A stretch of DNA of 64,000 nucleotides, from positions 22,792,759 through 22,856,758 of the forward strand of contig NC_044012.1 in NCBI RefSeq assembly GCF_900496995.4, in the 5' to 3' direction. The notes below the pieces were generated by a model. The model saw only the letters and a program-made list of their open reading frames with translations, was not told where the DNA came from and did no database searches. This document shows, piece by piece, positions 1-12,828 of this stretch (position 1 is the first letter of the stretch; each line of letters starts with the position of its first letter). The position numbers were made by a program, and so were the translations under genes. The stretch comes from Aquila chrysaetos chrysaetos (Eukaryota; Chordata; Aves; Accipitriformes; Accipitridae).

Positions 1-1072
1 TGCTTCTCTGTCCCCAAGCAAGCCCCTCTGGCACCCCCAGGTCCAGCAACATGCCCATGGCCTGGGAAGTGTCACTTGGCCCAGAGGCTGGACAGGATCC
101 AGGGACAAGAGCCAAGCAGGGCTGGAGGTCTGCTCCCAGACATGGGGAGGCTCTACCTGCGCTTGTGCCCACCCAGTGAAGGTGCCCATAGCCTGGCAAG
201 GCAGCTTGGCACTGCTTTCCCCAGCCCTTTGGCTAAGACATGTCTCTCCCCAGGCACCGGTGGGAGCACTGGGAGGTAAGGAGGCTGACTGGGTGCTAGG
301 AAAAGGGATTAAAAGTATTAAAATGCCATAGTCCCACAGCCCAAACCCATGGCATGCCCATGTCCCGAGAACCACCTGTGAGAGGGTAGCCAGGAGCTAG
401 GGGTGGTGCGGAGGAGGCTGGCAGGGATGAGCAGCACGTGGGGTAGTTCTCACCGATGTGAGGTTCAGCAGAGAGGAGGAGGAAGGGTATGATGGGACCA
501 TAACATCGCCAGCGGCTGGAGAGGATGAGTAGGGAACGGCTGCTCCTCGCAACGCAGCTGACGGGCAGCCAATAAAACCTTTCAGCAACACGTTTGAAAT
601 GACCCGGAGGAAACCCTGATTCACGCCAGCACTCAAATCCCAAAACCGGCCGCCGCAGGATGTCAAGGCCGTCGAGACACAATGCTTCAAAGCCACCCCA
701 GCTCCTTCACCACACCCATTAAACATGAGATGGTCACAGGGAAGCTCTTAAGAGCTGGTTGAGGAACGAGGGTAACTACACCTGCCTCATCCATGCTCTG
801 GTGGTAGCAGCCACAGGGCTGCAGGGTCCTCACCCAGGCTGGGACCCGGCACAGTGGAGGGTTGGGGTGGTGGGCTCTGTCTCCCATCTGGCCTTGATGC
901 TCCATGCAGCCCCCCGTACAACATCCCCTGGGTACCACAAAGATCCCTGAGGGAGATGCCAGGCAGCGGGTCAGGAAGGTGCCTCAGGATGCGCAGCAGG
1001 TCCCACCACCGTGCCCAAGCCTGTCCCCATCCCCATCCCTCACGGCATGCAGCATGAGCACCCATCTCCTAC
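1..1072 (-). other. RIPOR1: RIPOR1 intron after the start-codon exon (incomplete)
   Basis: This is the intron 3' of the RIPOR1 start-codon exon, read on the minus strand; its donor is the GTAGGA just below 1073. I looked for the next expected RIPOR1 coding segment, which in mammals is a proline-rich stretch leading to an MFSVAHP-like motif, and did not find it. The intron therefore runs off the left edge. Open frames here are short and unlike any family I know. Confidence 0.6.
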
Positions 1073-1199
1073 CTGAAGGGCCGGTCGGCCGTCGAGTTCA
1101 CTCCTGCAAAGGACTGGCTCCTATTGATCTTGGTGACGAGGACTCGGCGCTGCGGGCGCACAGACAGTGACATCGTTGAGTGTGACCTGGAGGGCCTCC
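1073..1199 (-). CDS. RIPOR1: RIPOR1 (FAM65A) exon carrying the N-terminal start codon, partial gene
   Basis: RIPOR1 is a Rho-binding protein that restrains RHOA and, in mammals, tethers the MST3/MST4 kinases at the Golgi during cell polarisation. Read on the minus strand, the exon opens after a CCCCGCAG acceptor at 1200-1202, has ATG at 1171-1173, and encodes a 33-residue start that begins MSLSVRPQRRVLVTKINRSQ and goes on SFAGV. Mammalian RIPOR1 begins M-MSLSVRPQRRLLSARV-RSQSFAGV, so the match covers nearly the whole segment. The exon ends at a CAG|GTAGGA donor (1073), and reading through that donor meets a stop at once, which supports splicing there. Coding length is 101 nt, ending in phase 2. 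The rest of the protein (the HR1-like Rho-binding region and the C-terminal helical repeats) must lie left of the window. Identification rests on my recollection of the mammalian N-terminus. Confidence 0.85.
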
Positions 1200-2939
1200 C
1201 TGCGGGGCACGAGAGAGCGGGGTCACCAGCAGCAGGGTGGGGAAACACATGCAGGCAGGGCTGCCACTGAGACCAGGACAGGAACGGCACCCATGGACCA
1301 GGGTGGCTACGGCACCCATGGGCTGGGGCAGACGTAGCACTCATGGGCTGGGAGCCTTCCCTCCCTCTCAGCCCAGGGATGCTCCCGGTGGCACTGGGGA
1401 CACAGGTCCCATGCTGTCCCCAGTAATGCTGTTGGTGCCCTGCCCTGGGTGAAGCAGGGCTCTGGATACCATGAGCACTTGGTGGGGACAGATGGACAGA
1501 TACATCCCAGCTTGGCCCCATGGGAGCCACAAGAAAGGGCTGATGCCCAATGCCTACCATGGCCCTTCCTGGACACAACCATGGCAAACCCTCCGCTGTG
1601 CCCCAGCCCGGCCACCTCCTCCTGAACCCCACCTTGTCCCATGTCCCGCTGTCATCCGTGCCACCCCACTGCAGGGGCAGGAAGGGCGCGGGGCCAGACC
1701 TGGCCGCCCAACCCTTCGCTGTCTCCACACTTGCTTCCGCTTGCTCCAGCGACCAGGAGGGAAACCCACAGGCAACAAAGTGCTTTGGAAAGTCCCCAGC
1801 TTTGCCAGGAGCTCTGCGTCGGGGAAGGAAAGGCCGAGCCATTCCCTGTCAGACCCTGGAAAGTCCGTGCAGGCAGCACGTGTCCAGCCCCACAGCTGTC
1901 GCAGCCCTGCCCTCTGCTTCTGGCAGTGCCAGAGGGTGCCAGGAGCCCTGAAACTACTGCCTGTACCTGCCTGTCCCCACAGCGGCCAGTGCAGTCGATG
2001 CCAGCCAGGACGGAGCAGATTTCTGAGTCTCGGGGCCCAGACCCAGCTGCCACCCCATATTGCAGGGAGCATCACTGCAGCCCTGGCTGGGGTTGGGGAG
2101 GGGAGCCCAAAGCACAAGTCAAGAGCAGGGGACTTCAGGGCTCCTCCTGGCCCTGCCACCCCCATCAGTGCCAGCTGGGCACAGGGAAAAGCCCAGCCCA
2201 CAGGGCAGCCACCGGAGCAGGGCAGAGGCTTCTGGATGCTCCACTTCATCCCGGCCACTGCTGACACCAACTCGGTCCCTCTGTCGCTGCCAGCCCCCAG
2301 AGCTGAGCTGTGGAATGGGGAGACAGGAGCTGCCAGGGACGAGCCCACACGGTGCCCAGCAGTCACACACCCTGCCAGGGAAGGCCAGGCAGGGCCCTAG
2401 GAATGCATAGCTTCCCCAGCTGGCAGTTGGGGCCAGAGCCACCGCCCCACGCTTTAAGGGGCTTACTCTGCCTTTCCTCCTGCCCCCAGCATGGCGGGCA
2501 GCGAGCCCCCAGCCCCAGCAGCACCAGGGACGGCACAGGGACGCAGGTGCTGCCGGGGCTCCCGCCGCCATCCCTACTCCTTCCCCCAGCACAACGGAGC
2601 CTGGGAGCCCAGCTCGAACCAGCCCCGTGCGGCACAAGTCTGCTCGGCCACTGGCGAGCATTCCCCCAGCGCTGTGCTCCCCGCCGCCCCGCAGCCATGC
2701 TGTCACCTCCCACATGCCAGGCTGGGGCCAGGCATTCACAGCTCCTGGGATAAGCCAGGGCCGTTTGGAGTCAAAGGCAGCCACCACCAATAACCTCCAT
2801 CCCATCGGAGCCAGGATGCAGCAGGTCCATCTGGTCCCTTCTTGGCACTCAGGTTCCAGCCCAGGACCACGAGCCGCTCTGTGGGTCCCACCGCCTCAGC
2901 GTTATCTCGGTGCCAGTCCCTCCAGTTTCCAGGACAACG

Positions 2940-3025
2940 CTGTCCCAATTAAGCTCATTAGGAGAAGCTGTAATCCCTGGCTGGGCCTGGGCAGATTACC
3001 CTCTGCAGGGCTCTTTAATCTGCTC
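2940..3025. promoter_or_regulatory. Candidate homeodomain-site cluster in RIPOR1 intron
   Basis: In GC-rich intron, an AT-rich block has ATTA cores near 2947 and 2956 followed by three TAATC-type cores: TAATCC at 2971-2976, its reverse complement GATTA at 2994-2998, and TAATC at 3016-3020. TAATCC-like cores are the preferred sites of OTX/PITX/CRX homeodomain proteins. The spacing and clustering are seen directly; enhancer activity is only inferred. Confidence 0.25.
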
Positions 3026-3268
3026 CCCACTGAGCGAGCAAGGCCCGTGGCACTGGTGCTTGCTGCCCCAGCTGGGTGTTACAGCAGCTCATCTATAGGA
3101 AGAGCACCCACCACCCCTAAGACAGGGCTCTCCACATGCGGGCCAGGTCACAGCTCCTACAGGGTGAGCACAACCCTGCCAGCCCATCCTTTTCCAGCCC
3201 ACATTGCCATCTGGGGGCACAGGGGGGCTCTAAAGAGGGTCACCCAGGCAGGAGCCCACACTAGGGAA

Positions 3269-3345
3269 AAGGATGCCAAGTGTGTTGGAGGGGAGAAGGA
3301 TGCTGGGTGTGTCGGAGGGGAGAAGGATGCTGGGGGTGCTGTGGG
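3269..3345. repeat. Minisatellite-like repeat, 27-bp unit, about 2.8 copies
   Basis: Two full copies of a 27-bp unit that begins AAGGATGC and ends GGAGGGGAG lie at 3269-3295 and 3296-3322, followed by a partial third copy. Copies differ at a few positions. It is intronic to RIPOR1. Confidence 0.75.
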
Positions 3346-6300
3346 GGACCAATGCCCCAGTACAACTCTCCAGAAGAGTCAGAGCGATCCCCAGCCACTC
3401 ACCCAGACCCCTGAGAGGCTCCAGCAGCCACGTGCATGGTGCTGTGTCGTGCTCCAAGGCATTTGAAGCTCCTGTACTGGCACAGGGAGCAGTGCCATGA
3501 GCAGTGGCTGCTGACAGGACCACATCCCTGCCCTCCAGCCCAGGGATCCGACTGTCCCCCAAACACCCTCCACGATGCACTGCACCATGAGGCCAGATAG
3601 CCGGCAGGATGGGTGCAGACCTGTGTCAACAGCAAGGGACGGTGCAGCCCCAACACTTGCTGCTAGCCAGCCCAGCACCCGGCCCCGGGCACTGCCAGGT
3701 CCTGCCGGCACCAGCCTTTCTGCCATGACACCCTGTGTCCCCAGGCCTGGCACCCTGCAGCCCAGCTCCCGTGCCAGGACCCCAAACTCCCTTTGAGGAG
3801 GGGAACACCATGCCCCACTCTGCAGGAGTGGAGCCCCAGGGATGCTCAAGCTTGGCACATGCAGGCAGCCAGCTGGGTGCCAAAGGGCAGCGCTGCCTGC
3901 ATGAGGCAGGGCAGGCAGCGTGTGGGGTCTCCGCTCCTGGCACGCTTGGCTCACGGCAGAGGAAAAAACACCAGCGTGGTGCATTCCTGACATTACCGAG
4001 ATAAGAGGTACCTGGTACCATGGCGGCACGGCCAGCCCCGGCAGGGAGCAGAGCCCAGGGCACACTTGGAAGGGGCCACTGGCTGCCACATCTTGCCCAG
4101 GCTAGTGAGCCCCGTGCCAGGCTTACTGGGAGGCTGGCACCGGGCAAAGCACTGGCACACTCATGTCCCTGCCACGCGCTGAGCCCCAAGCACATCCCTC
4201 CCTCTCCTGAGAAGGAGCTGCAGAGGTCCTGCCCCAAAGGTCCTGCCCCAAAGGTCCAGTCCCTGCCAGCCCCACCGCCCCCTGCTCTCAGTTAGGGCTT
4301 CAGTGCTAACGAAGTTGCCTCCCGACCAAGCTTTTCACCTTGCTGTGCCTGCGCAGCAGACCGCCTGCAGCTCTCCCGGCGTAGGAAACACAATCCTGGG
4401 AGTCGGTCCTTCTGTCCGTCCTCGGCCAGTGCTGCCCTCGGGCAACGGCTGAGGGTGCAGAGCAGCCAGGTGTGAGCAGCTGGGTGGGTGGCGTGGCAGG
4501 GGGGGGGTGCTGGAGCCCACCCCGGGGCTCTCCAGCCCGGCCGCCAGCTCCTTTCTCAATGCCTGGTGCTCTGGAGATGATTGGGATCCCAAGAATGCTG
4601 GTCTGAGCGGCGGAGGGGGCAGTCCGACCGGCTGGGTTGGTCCCAGCTGGTTTCTGTTTCCGACACTCAGACGCACCAGCCTCAGGTCGCTCCGGCGGGT
4701 TTATCAACACTGCCCTGGTCGGAGACGCCCCAAACTGGCTCCCCCCGAATCCCCAGCCCCACAGCCCTGGGAGCTGGGGGTGCTCTGACCAGCATCTCCA
4801 GTAATGTCACTCACTGGAGGCCAGGAACACCTGAGGTGGCCGACACAGCACCCTCCCGCACCCCTGACCCTGGGGAGCAGCACCCACGACCAGCCAGCAG
4901 CACCCGCGGCCACCCAAGGGGCTCCCCCAGGAGGGGCTGGCAGGGCTGGGCTGTGGTCCCCACACTGATGGCACTGCAGCCACCTCCCTGGGCACGGCAG
5001 TGTCCCCCAATGAGGGCACGGCACGGCAGCCATGGGATGGTCCATCCTGCCCGCAGCTTGGTCACCCAAGGCGTCTGTGGCAAGTGGGTGGTCCTGCCAC
5101 CCCACGCCAGTGGCACGACCCCCCCCACCCCAGCACCCTTGGGTAAGCGTCCCTTGGGCGCACGGCGGGGACGACCTTGGGAGCCTGTGAACTCAGGCCC
5201 TTGGCACGGCTCCCTCCAGCCCAGCCGCTGCATCCTTGTTTGCACAGCTGCGTCCCCGCTGCCCTAACCCAGGCACGTACCCCGGCCCCCCGCCAGCCCC
5301 TTCCGGCCCCAGGACAGCCCTTGGCCAGCTCCCGGCGTGGGCTGGAGCAGCTCTTCCCTCCCATCACCCCTCGTCCCTCCCCGGCATAGAGGACAGGAGC
5401 ATCCGGGGACCGACGCCATGCCGCCTTGGTCACAGGGAGCCTGGGAGCCGCCTCTTCCCTGACGTCCTCTACGCTCTGCCTCTCCTCCAGGCAGGCAGGA
5501 CCCCCGCTGCCTGCCCCCCGTGCGGGGCGAGGAGGGGGATTGGGGTTTTTTGGGAGTCGGATGAGTCAGTGAATGGCATCCCGGCTCCCTATGACTCACC
5601 CGGGAGAGAAACTCCCAGCCATAAGGTGGCAGCCCCCACCAGAACAGGGGATGGCGGTTTGGGTGCTGCGGGCAGGGGGCTGGATGGGTGCTGGGTGCTC
5701 CCATGCTGGGGGCACAGCAGCGGTATCCGCCCTCGCGGCCGCAGGAGGCCAGCTGGCTCCTTGGGCCAAGTGGGAGGGCGGCAGGAAAGGGAAGGAGCTG
5801 CAAATGGGAAGAATTGGAGGAAGCGCTTATTTACCCCGTGGAGTATCCCCGAGGAAGGGCAGGGCACGGCGCAGGCAGACACTCACGGCCAGCTCCCCAG
5901 GGGCTGGGGGCTCACAGCCTCCCACCCCACCACCTATACCACAGGTTCCCAGTTCGCAGCCAGAGGGGGATGCAAGCCTCAAACTGGGACCCAGGGGGTT
6001 CCCCAGTGCCTGGCTGAGCTCAAGCCCATCCTGTTTTCTAGGACGGCTCCTGAGAACCAGCCCAGGACCGCTACGGTCCTAGTGAAGTGGGTCGCCCACC
6101 ACCAAAGGCACAGACCGAGCACCCAGCCAGGATCCCCATGGCTTTGGAGGCCTAAGGGATCACCTTCATGCCCTGCTAGATGGGACTGCAGCCTGGCCAG
6201 GGGCACCAGATCTTGCTCCTGAGTGGGCTGTGACCCCTCTTAGAGGTGCTGAGCAGAAGACAGGGCTCTGGCATGATCTTGCTGGGGTTGACATAACCTT

Positions 6301-8708
6301 GCGAAGGTCCCACATGCCACCTTCACCCCCACCTGCTCATCTCCAGGATGCTCTGTTGGGTACCAGAAGCTTCCCCCCCCAAAATCCTGCCCAGACAATA
6401 TGGTCCCTGTGCATGAGAGTAGCCCCAGGACCCCCTGTTCTGCCCAGATCCTCTGGGGCTGTGGTGCCAGGCATTCTCGACACGAAGCCAGGCTCTGTTT
6501 GTCCTCATTAGCATGACCGCAGACAAGATGTGGGGGGCACAAGGGGGAGATAAACAATTTGCCGAGGAAAGCCCTGCTGCTGTGGCACTGGGGGTTCATC
6601 GCCCGGCAGCGGGGGGCAGCCGTGGCCCCTCTCCTGCCTTGAGATGCAGAGCCTGGGTCTCAGTGTGGGCAATGGCAAGGCTGGGCAGCTGGCGGGTCCT
6701 ATCCTGCTATGGGCACCCCATCCCGACACCCCATCGCTGCATGCCACGGTGACTACCATGTCCCTTGCAGGTGGTGGATACTGATCCCTGGGGAAGAAGA
6801 GTCCTCCTCCCTGGGGAAGTCGCTCACCTAAAAACCCCCCCATAAGCCTGGCCACATCGCCCTGGGAGCCTCAGACAGCTGGGGGTCCCCAGATTAATGG
6901 CGTTTGCCAGGGGGCCCCGGTGCCGCCAGTGCTCAGTACCTTTCGGTTTGCCGTTCATGGCGGCCTGCGGCAGCACGTCCCCCTCGGGCTGGGATCAGTG
7001 TCCCGGGCAGCTGTTGCTCTCTCATGCCGTCTGTCCTTCCCGCCGTCTGTCCGCCCATGTGTGGGGGCCGGGGCCGGGAGGGCTCCCCCCGGGCAGCAGT
7101 CTCCTCCCACGCTTCCCCTGCCCGAGGGCTGACATCACTGCCCAGCACTGCGGCCCCGGCCATGACTCAAGGGCTGGGGACAAGAGGACAGAGGAGGGGA
7201 GGACAGAAGGACCCCCATCCCCCTTAGAAGGAGGGAACCCCACCAGCACCAGCTGCTCTGGGAACAGGGACAGCACGGTTCGGTCCCCATCGTTCCCTCC
7301 CCACCGCCCCCCTGGGGAAACTGAGGCACAGGCGCAGGGGAGGGGACAACACCGCAGGCCAATGCGGTTCAAACTCCCCGCCAGCCCCTCTCTGGGTTGC
7401 TTTAAAGCAGGGGGAAGAGCAGGGCTGCAGCCTGCGCCAGGCACCGCAGTGTCCCCCGCCACCCACCCGTGCCACCCCGGCCTCATGCCAGCCAGCCCCC
7501 CATGACGCTTCTCCTCTCAGAGACCCCCTTCCCTCCGTCACCCAGGGCAGACCATGAGCCAGGGTGCAAACACCGCCCTGCTGAATGCACCGCTGGCCCT
7601 GGGCTGCTGCCGGTCCCTGCTCCGGAGGGGATGCTCCGGGCACAGCCCCTCACCCCCATCCCTGCCGGCTCTGCTGCAAGCAGGCACAAAGCTGTGGGCA
7701 GAGCGGGCAGCCGATGCTCACACCGCTATGGGGAGCAGTCCCGGCAGCCCTGCTGCTCGCTTCTGCATTGCTTTTTTTTAAAATATATGTATATGCATAT
7801 ATATAAAACAGCCGTGGCTTTGCTGTGGGCTTCCCACGGCATGCATCCCCACAGCATGCCCGTGGGCACCCTGCAACACCCAGGAGCTGCTGGGAAAAGG
7901 CCTCAAATGTCCCCAGTTTGTGTCATCCGGGTCTCCAAAGCCTCAGAGGGGCTGGTTTCAGCCAGGGCTTCCTCGCAGGGCTCTTCAAAGATGCTGGGTG
8001 CCATTCCCATGCAGGAACCAAGGTTGTCCCGCTTCCCACGGGGGTCCAGCTCCCACAGGGCAGCGTGGCAGACCCACCTGCCCTCCGTGCCAAGGCCAGC
8101 GGCACCTCCCGGCCCCCCAACTCCCTGGCAGAAAGCACAGGGATGCTCTAAACAACCAGGGGACTCTGTGGCACAGACACCACCCCCCTCCAGCACCGTA
8201 AGTCCCTGCAGGGGTCCTGGTCCTGGGGCACCCAGGCCTGGCACCCCCCTCCAGCTCCAATCGAGGAGGCTGAAGCAGCCAGCTCCATCCAAGGCTGGGA
8301 CCAGCTGACGTCACCGGGGCAGGAAGAGACACCTCCCTCCCAGGCTCCTTTCCTGTTTGCTGCTGCTTTTAGAGCGAGGTCAGGCCAGGTTTGGGAGGAA
8401 AAGCATTGGGGCAGAGTCTTGGGGGTGTGCTCGCAGAGATGGGGTGCTCTTGGACACAGTTAACCCCCTCCCTAGAGGGTGAGCTGCTTCCCCAGCTGGT
8501 CCCCTCCCTGCTGGTCCCTGTGCAGAATGGGACCAGCACATGGCAGGGGAGGAGAAGTGTCTGAGGCTCCCTTGTAGGGTGGCACGGTTCCCCGACTGTC
8601 GGCACCTATGCATGTGGCTCCGGAGCCAGCCATAGCCAGGCTTGGTGAGCTGGGGCTTGCAGCGGTGCCACCAAAGAGCACTGCATCCCAGGGCACGCTC
8701 TCGTCCTG

Positions 8709-8763
8709 GTGCCTGGGTGGGTTCCTGGGTGGGTGCCTGGGTGGGTGCCCAGGTGGGTGCCCA
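8709..8763. repeat. 12-bp tandem repeat
   Basis: A unit close to GTGCCTGGGTGG is repeated about four and a half times with small differences. It lies in the RIPOR1 intron and creates meaningless repetitive open frames on both strands. Confidence 0.8.
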
Positions 8764-11035
8764 GTGCCAGCCCCATTGGGAGAGCAGCTGGAGGAAGAGC
8801 TGGTGAGTCTGGGCTGGCTGCGAGCAGCATCCGAGGAGAAACCATCCCAGGCCTGGCAAACGGAGGCATCTTGTTGCCCACCTGCCTGCAACCCCCATGG
8901 GCATGGAGGGCAACCAGCAGCCCAGCACACCCAAAGCATGGTGTCGGGGGACCCACCTCCACCCTGCATGAAGACCAGCTCTCCTACCTCGCCTGGTCGG
9001 GATGCATCCCCCCGGCTCTCCCCACCGACGGGCAGAGTTCTGACTCGGTGGCTGCCATGGGCAGGGGGCCACTGCCTGGCTTTTCACCCCTTGCCGCTTC
9101 TCCCCGGGGGAAAGCATCGCTCCCAGCACCACCCCAGGACCGACCAGCCTTCTGCAAAGCTTCCGCCGCACTGGCAGCCATGCGGAGCCAGTGCCCGGCA
9201 CACGGCCAGGCAATGCGCCCGCAGCGATGGCCCATGCCAGCTCGTTTGTTCTCATTAAAGGTTAACAAGAAAGCCACGCTAAAGCTGCCGGGAGCTGCGG
9301 GAGAGGCGTTCCTCAGTGCCACACAGAGTGAAAGGACATCCAGGCTTTCCTACCAGAGGGGTGGCAGCCAGGCTGTGCCACTTGCAGGGACTCTGCCTCT
9401 CCGTAGCCCTGCCTGCAGCCTTGTAAAGGGCTGTGGGGCCACTGATATGTGGGCAGTGCAGGCGAGCTCCATGGCACAGCACCATCCTGGGCATCACGCA
9501 CGGGGAGACACCAGGAGCAGGCAGGAGCTGGGGTCATGCACTCAAAAGGTGGCAGAGGATGCCGGAGGAGGACATGGGCACATGGCATCAGACATCTCCT
9601 CTGAGCGCCTCGTGGCACCCTGCACGGCACTCCAGCAGGGCTTGCCAGCTCAGGGACACCTTGCCAAGGGAGGACAGAGGAAGGGCACGAGCCATGCCAA
9701 CACCGCCAGGGCCTGGGCGGTAATTGAGTTAAATTAATCTCTGTCCCTGGCCTGGCCGGGGACAGGGAGTGGGCGCAGGGAAGGGGACAGCCCCATGGCC
9801 CTGCAGGGTGCTGATCACCTCCCCCAGCTCAGGGGACTTCCCTGGACGCTCTTCACCAGTCACCAGCCAGGGCAGCTGCCTCCATCCCTCGTACGTGGCA
9901 GGGATGTGGGTGTAATGCCCCAAGCACACCCTTTTTGGGGGTGTCCCTGTCATGGCCTCCTCTCACCAGGCCTGGGAAGCTGCCCCGAGCATGCCCAAGC
10001 CAACCACAACAGCTAAACGTGCAAACAAAACCCTTCGTGGGCAGCCACGCTTGGACGTGCATGTACAGCCATGGCCAGGCTGTGGACAGGCAGAAGAAAA
10101 ATCCAGACACCCCAGGACGACATTCCTACTTCCCTGCCCTGGGTGGGATACAGGACTGGCTTCCCAGAGACCCCCACATCCTGCTAGCACTGAGTCCTGG
10201 TGAGGTTTCCCGGCTGCTCCCTGTTGGCCTTGGGACCACCAGCACTGAAGCTGTGCCCACCCAGCATCACCCAGCCCCCGGAGAAGCCACCAGCCCCAGG
10301 AGCATGCTGCCCTGGTGGCACCAGCACCAAAGACCAAGGTGATGAAGAACCTGTTTCAGGCTGTTCCTGGACAAGCGCTCCCTGGACATGGACACCCTTC
10401 CATGGCTGGGAACGTCAGCGCAGCTGGAAATGTGGCACGAAAAGGCACAGGCCAACCTCAGTGGGTGCACAGCGGGCAGAAGTCACTGCTGGCCAAAAGA
10501 GGCTGGGAAGATGAGTGCCAGCACGTAGGCACCAGCCTGTTGAGGGGCCAAAGAGCTCCTGGCCATGGGGGAGAGTTAGGAGCGGGCAGGAGGTGGCAAT
10601 TCTGGCAAGAAGACCCACCGTCATGGCTTGAAGGAGAACCACAGTGAGTGACCAAGTGACTTGTGGCCAGGCAAGAGCCAGTCCTGGTCTGGGAAAGCCC
10701 GGTCCTAGAGCTGCAGATGGTGACCCCCACCACGGTGCTAAAGCCGACCTCTCTGACTTTATTTTTTTGCAGAAACCAGCAAAGCGAGCTCCAAAAAATC
10801 CTGGCAGCCCAACGCCACAGATCGTATGTGGAGTTTTTTCTGCAGGGTTGATGCCCCGAGGGCTACCGCAGCCAGACTGGCACCTACGCTGCCGCTGCCG
10901 GCAGCATCCCTTGCCAGAGGGGCCGGGCACCCCGCATCCGGGCACCAGGGCCGCGGCAGACTCAAGCCCTCCCCCCTTGCTTCCTTGCATCGTCCCCACA
11001 CGGCAGCAGAAATAGAAGCGATAAAAATGGCAGCC

Positions 11036-11045
11036 CTATAAATAA
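11036..11045. promoter_or_regulatory. MEF2-like / TATA-like element
   Basis: CTATAAATAA fits the MEF2 consensus YTAWWWWTAR and also contains a TATA-like core. It stands out in an otherwise GC-rich intron, next to an AT-rich run at 11010-11030. It could be an enhancer element or an alternative promoter; the sequence alone does not decide. Confidence 0.2.
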
Positions 11046-12304
11046 CCCCAAAGCACGAGGCGGGGAGCTCGTCCCAGCCCAGCAATGGCCTCAACCCATG
11101 CAAAGCCAGGGCTTGGTCTGCCTTCGCCGTCCCCTGGGGACCCCAAATGCCAGCTCCCCGCCTACGATGGGTCTCCCAGGTCCCGTCCTTTAAGTCAGAG
11201 CCACGGCAGGAGCTCCGACGTGCCCGCCAAGCCTCAGCCACTGGTGCAGGCTGGAGCCCAGCACAATGGCATCTCTGGGGGATGTCCCCACGCCCCTGCC
11301 CAGCTCCTCTCGAAGTAGCAGCAGGCAATGGACGATGCCCATCCCAGGCACCCCGCAGCAACCCAGGCCACAGATTCCTGGGCAAAGCGGAGCGCTGGCC
11401 AGGAGCCTCAGGTAGGGTTTGGGAAGAGATGCCCCAGTACACACCACTGTCCCCGCTGCAGATCAACAGTTAACCCCTGGTTGCACCCTGACACCCACCT
11501 CATCAGCTGCCCATCCCAGCATCTCCCATCCCTGCCCTGCCCATCGCCGCCCACATTCCCAGGCTCAACCCCATCATGTCATGTCCTCCACAGAGGCTCG
11601 TCCACCACCATGCCAGCTCCCACCACGGCTCCTCTCCACCCGGGAGACCGCAGCGATGCATTGGGGACCTCCACCAGCCGAAAGCAGGCAACGCCGGTAG
11701 CGGCGAGCCCCGCGTTGCCTGATTTTGCGCGATGTCATAGCCTCACACCCCAGCCCTGCCCAGGGGGACGCAGCAAGGCTGCTCCTTAGCCACCAGCCTG
11801 GAGACAGGTCCTCAGCCAACACGGGGTTTATAGGAAGGCCAGGACTTCCCGGTGGCCTCGGTAGTCTCCTCTGGGAATCTGGCAAGGGTAAAACCCGCTG
11901 AGGCTGTTTGCAAGCCCTGGGACAGCCAGAGGTGCGGCAGGGAAAGAGTTAATGGTGTGAGGCCTTCCCGAGCACTTCTTGGCAGGCTGGGGAGGGCTGG
12001 GAGATAGGAGGATCGGGCCAGCAACAAAGCGAGATCTGTCTCATTAATTCCTCCGAGCATTCCTCCCTCCTTCACCCAGGAGGAGGAGGCAGCACCCAGC
12101 TGACCGGTGCACCCAGGTCCCTCAGGAGCCCCCCCCCAGGGTCCTGCAAGGGGTGTGATGGGGCGGGGGGGGGAAGATGGGTGCAGCCTCTCCTCCGGGA
12201 CCGATGGGCTCTGGCGTCCCACAGCCGCTCGGGCAGGGCCCTATATGGACACCGGCAGCTTGTCCTTTGCCCGCCGTCCCGCTGCCCGGCCGGCCCCGGG
12301 AGAG

Positions 12305-12344
12305 ACGGGGCAGAGCACGGGGCAGAGCACGGGGCAGAGCACGG
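12305..12344. repeat. 12-bp tandem repeat, three perfect copies
   Basis: ACGGGGCAGAGC is repeated three times without change at 12305-12316, 12317-12328 and 12329-12340, followed by the start of a fourth copy. It lies in the RIPOR1 CpG island. Perfect copies suggest recent slippage. Confidence 0.85.
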
Positions 12345-12828
12345 CTCCTCCGCAGAGTACAACGAGCGGCACCGTCCCAAAGCCGGGAGCGAAGCGGGGG
12401 CCGGAGGAGGCCAACGCATCCCGGCCAGGGTGACATTGCGGGGTTGCCGGCCCCAATATCCCACGGTCAGGCGGTTGGTTCCTTCTCCGGCGCCTCCGGC
12501 CGCGGTCCCGGCCCTGTCGCGGGGTGCGGAGCAGCCCTCGAACCGCAGGGCCGTGGGGCGGAGGAGCCGAGTCCCCCGTCACCCTCCCCGCCGTGACGGA
12601 GCAGCCCCCCGCACGCCTCGGTTGCCCACCCCGGGGCTGGGCGGCGGGTGGCGGACGCGGTGGCTGCAGGCGGTGGCACTGGAGCGACATGGGCCGCCGC
12701 CCCCCCAGGGTGTAGCCCTGCTAAAGCCGCCGACCCCGCTCCCCACTTATCCCCCCCGCTCCGTGACCGGCGTCTCCCCCCGGGGCAGGCGGCGCTGCCC
12801 GGGGTGGGGAGGTGCCGGTGACACTCAC

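Larger units (their letters stand above)
1200..12828 (-). other. RIPOR1: RIPOR1 long 5' intron, GC-rich
   Basis: About 11.6 kb of GC-rich sequence lies between the start-codon exon and the likely CpG-island first exon. I see no convincing additional exon. Because stops are rare at this base composition, many open frames over 100 codons occur on both strands, sometimes overlapping each other; none matches a family I know. Short AT-rich islands stand out and are candidates for regulatory DNA: 2940-3030, 7769-7810, 9721-9745 and 11028-11046. Small tandem repeats are listed separately. Confidence 0.5.

Noticed and set aside
1069-1842. 257-codon minus-strand open frame as one protein
   Set aside because: Only its last 34 codons are real (RIPOR1 start); the upstream part precedes a clear splice acceptor at 1200 and is intron.
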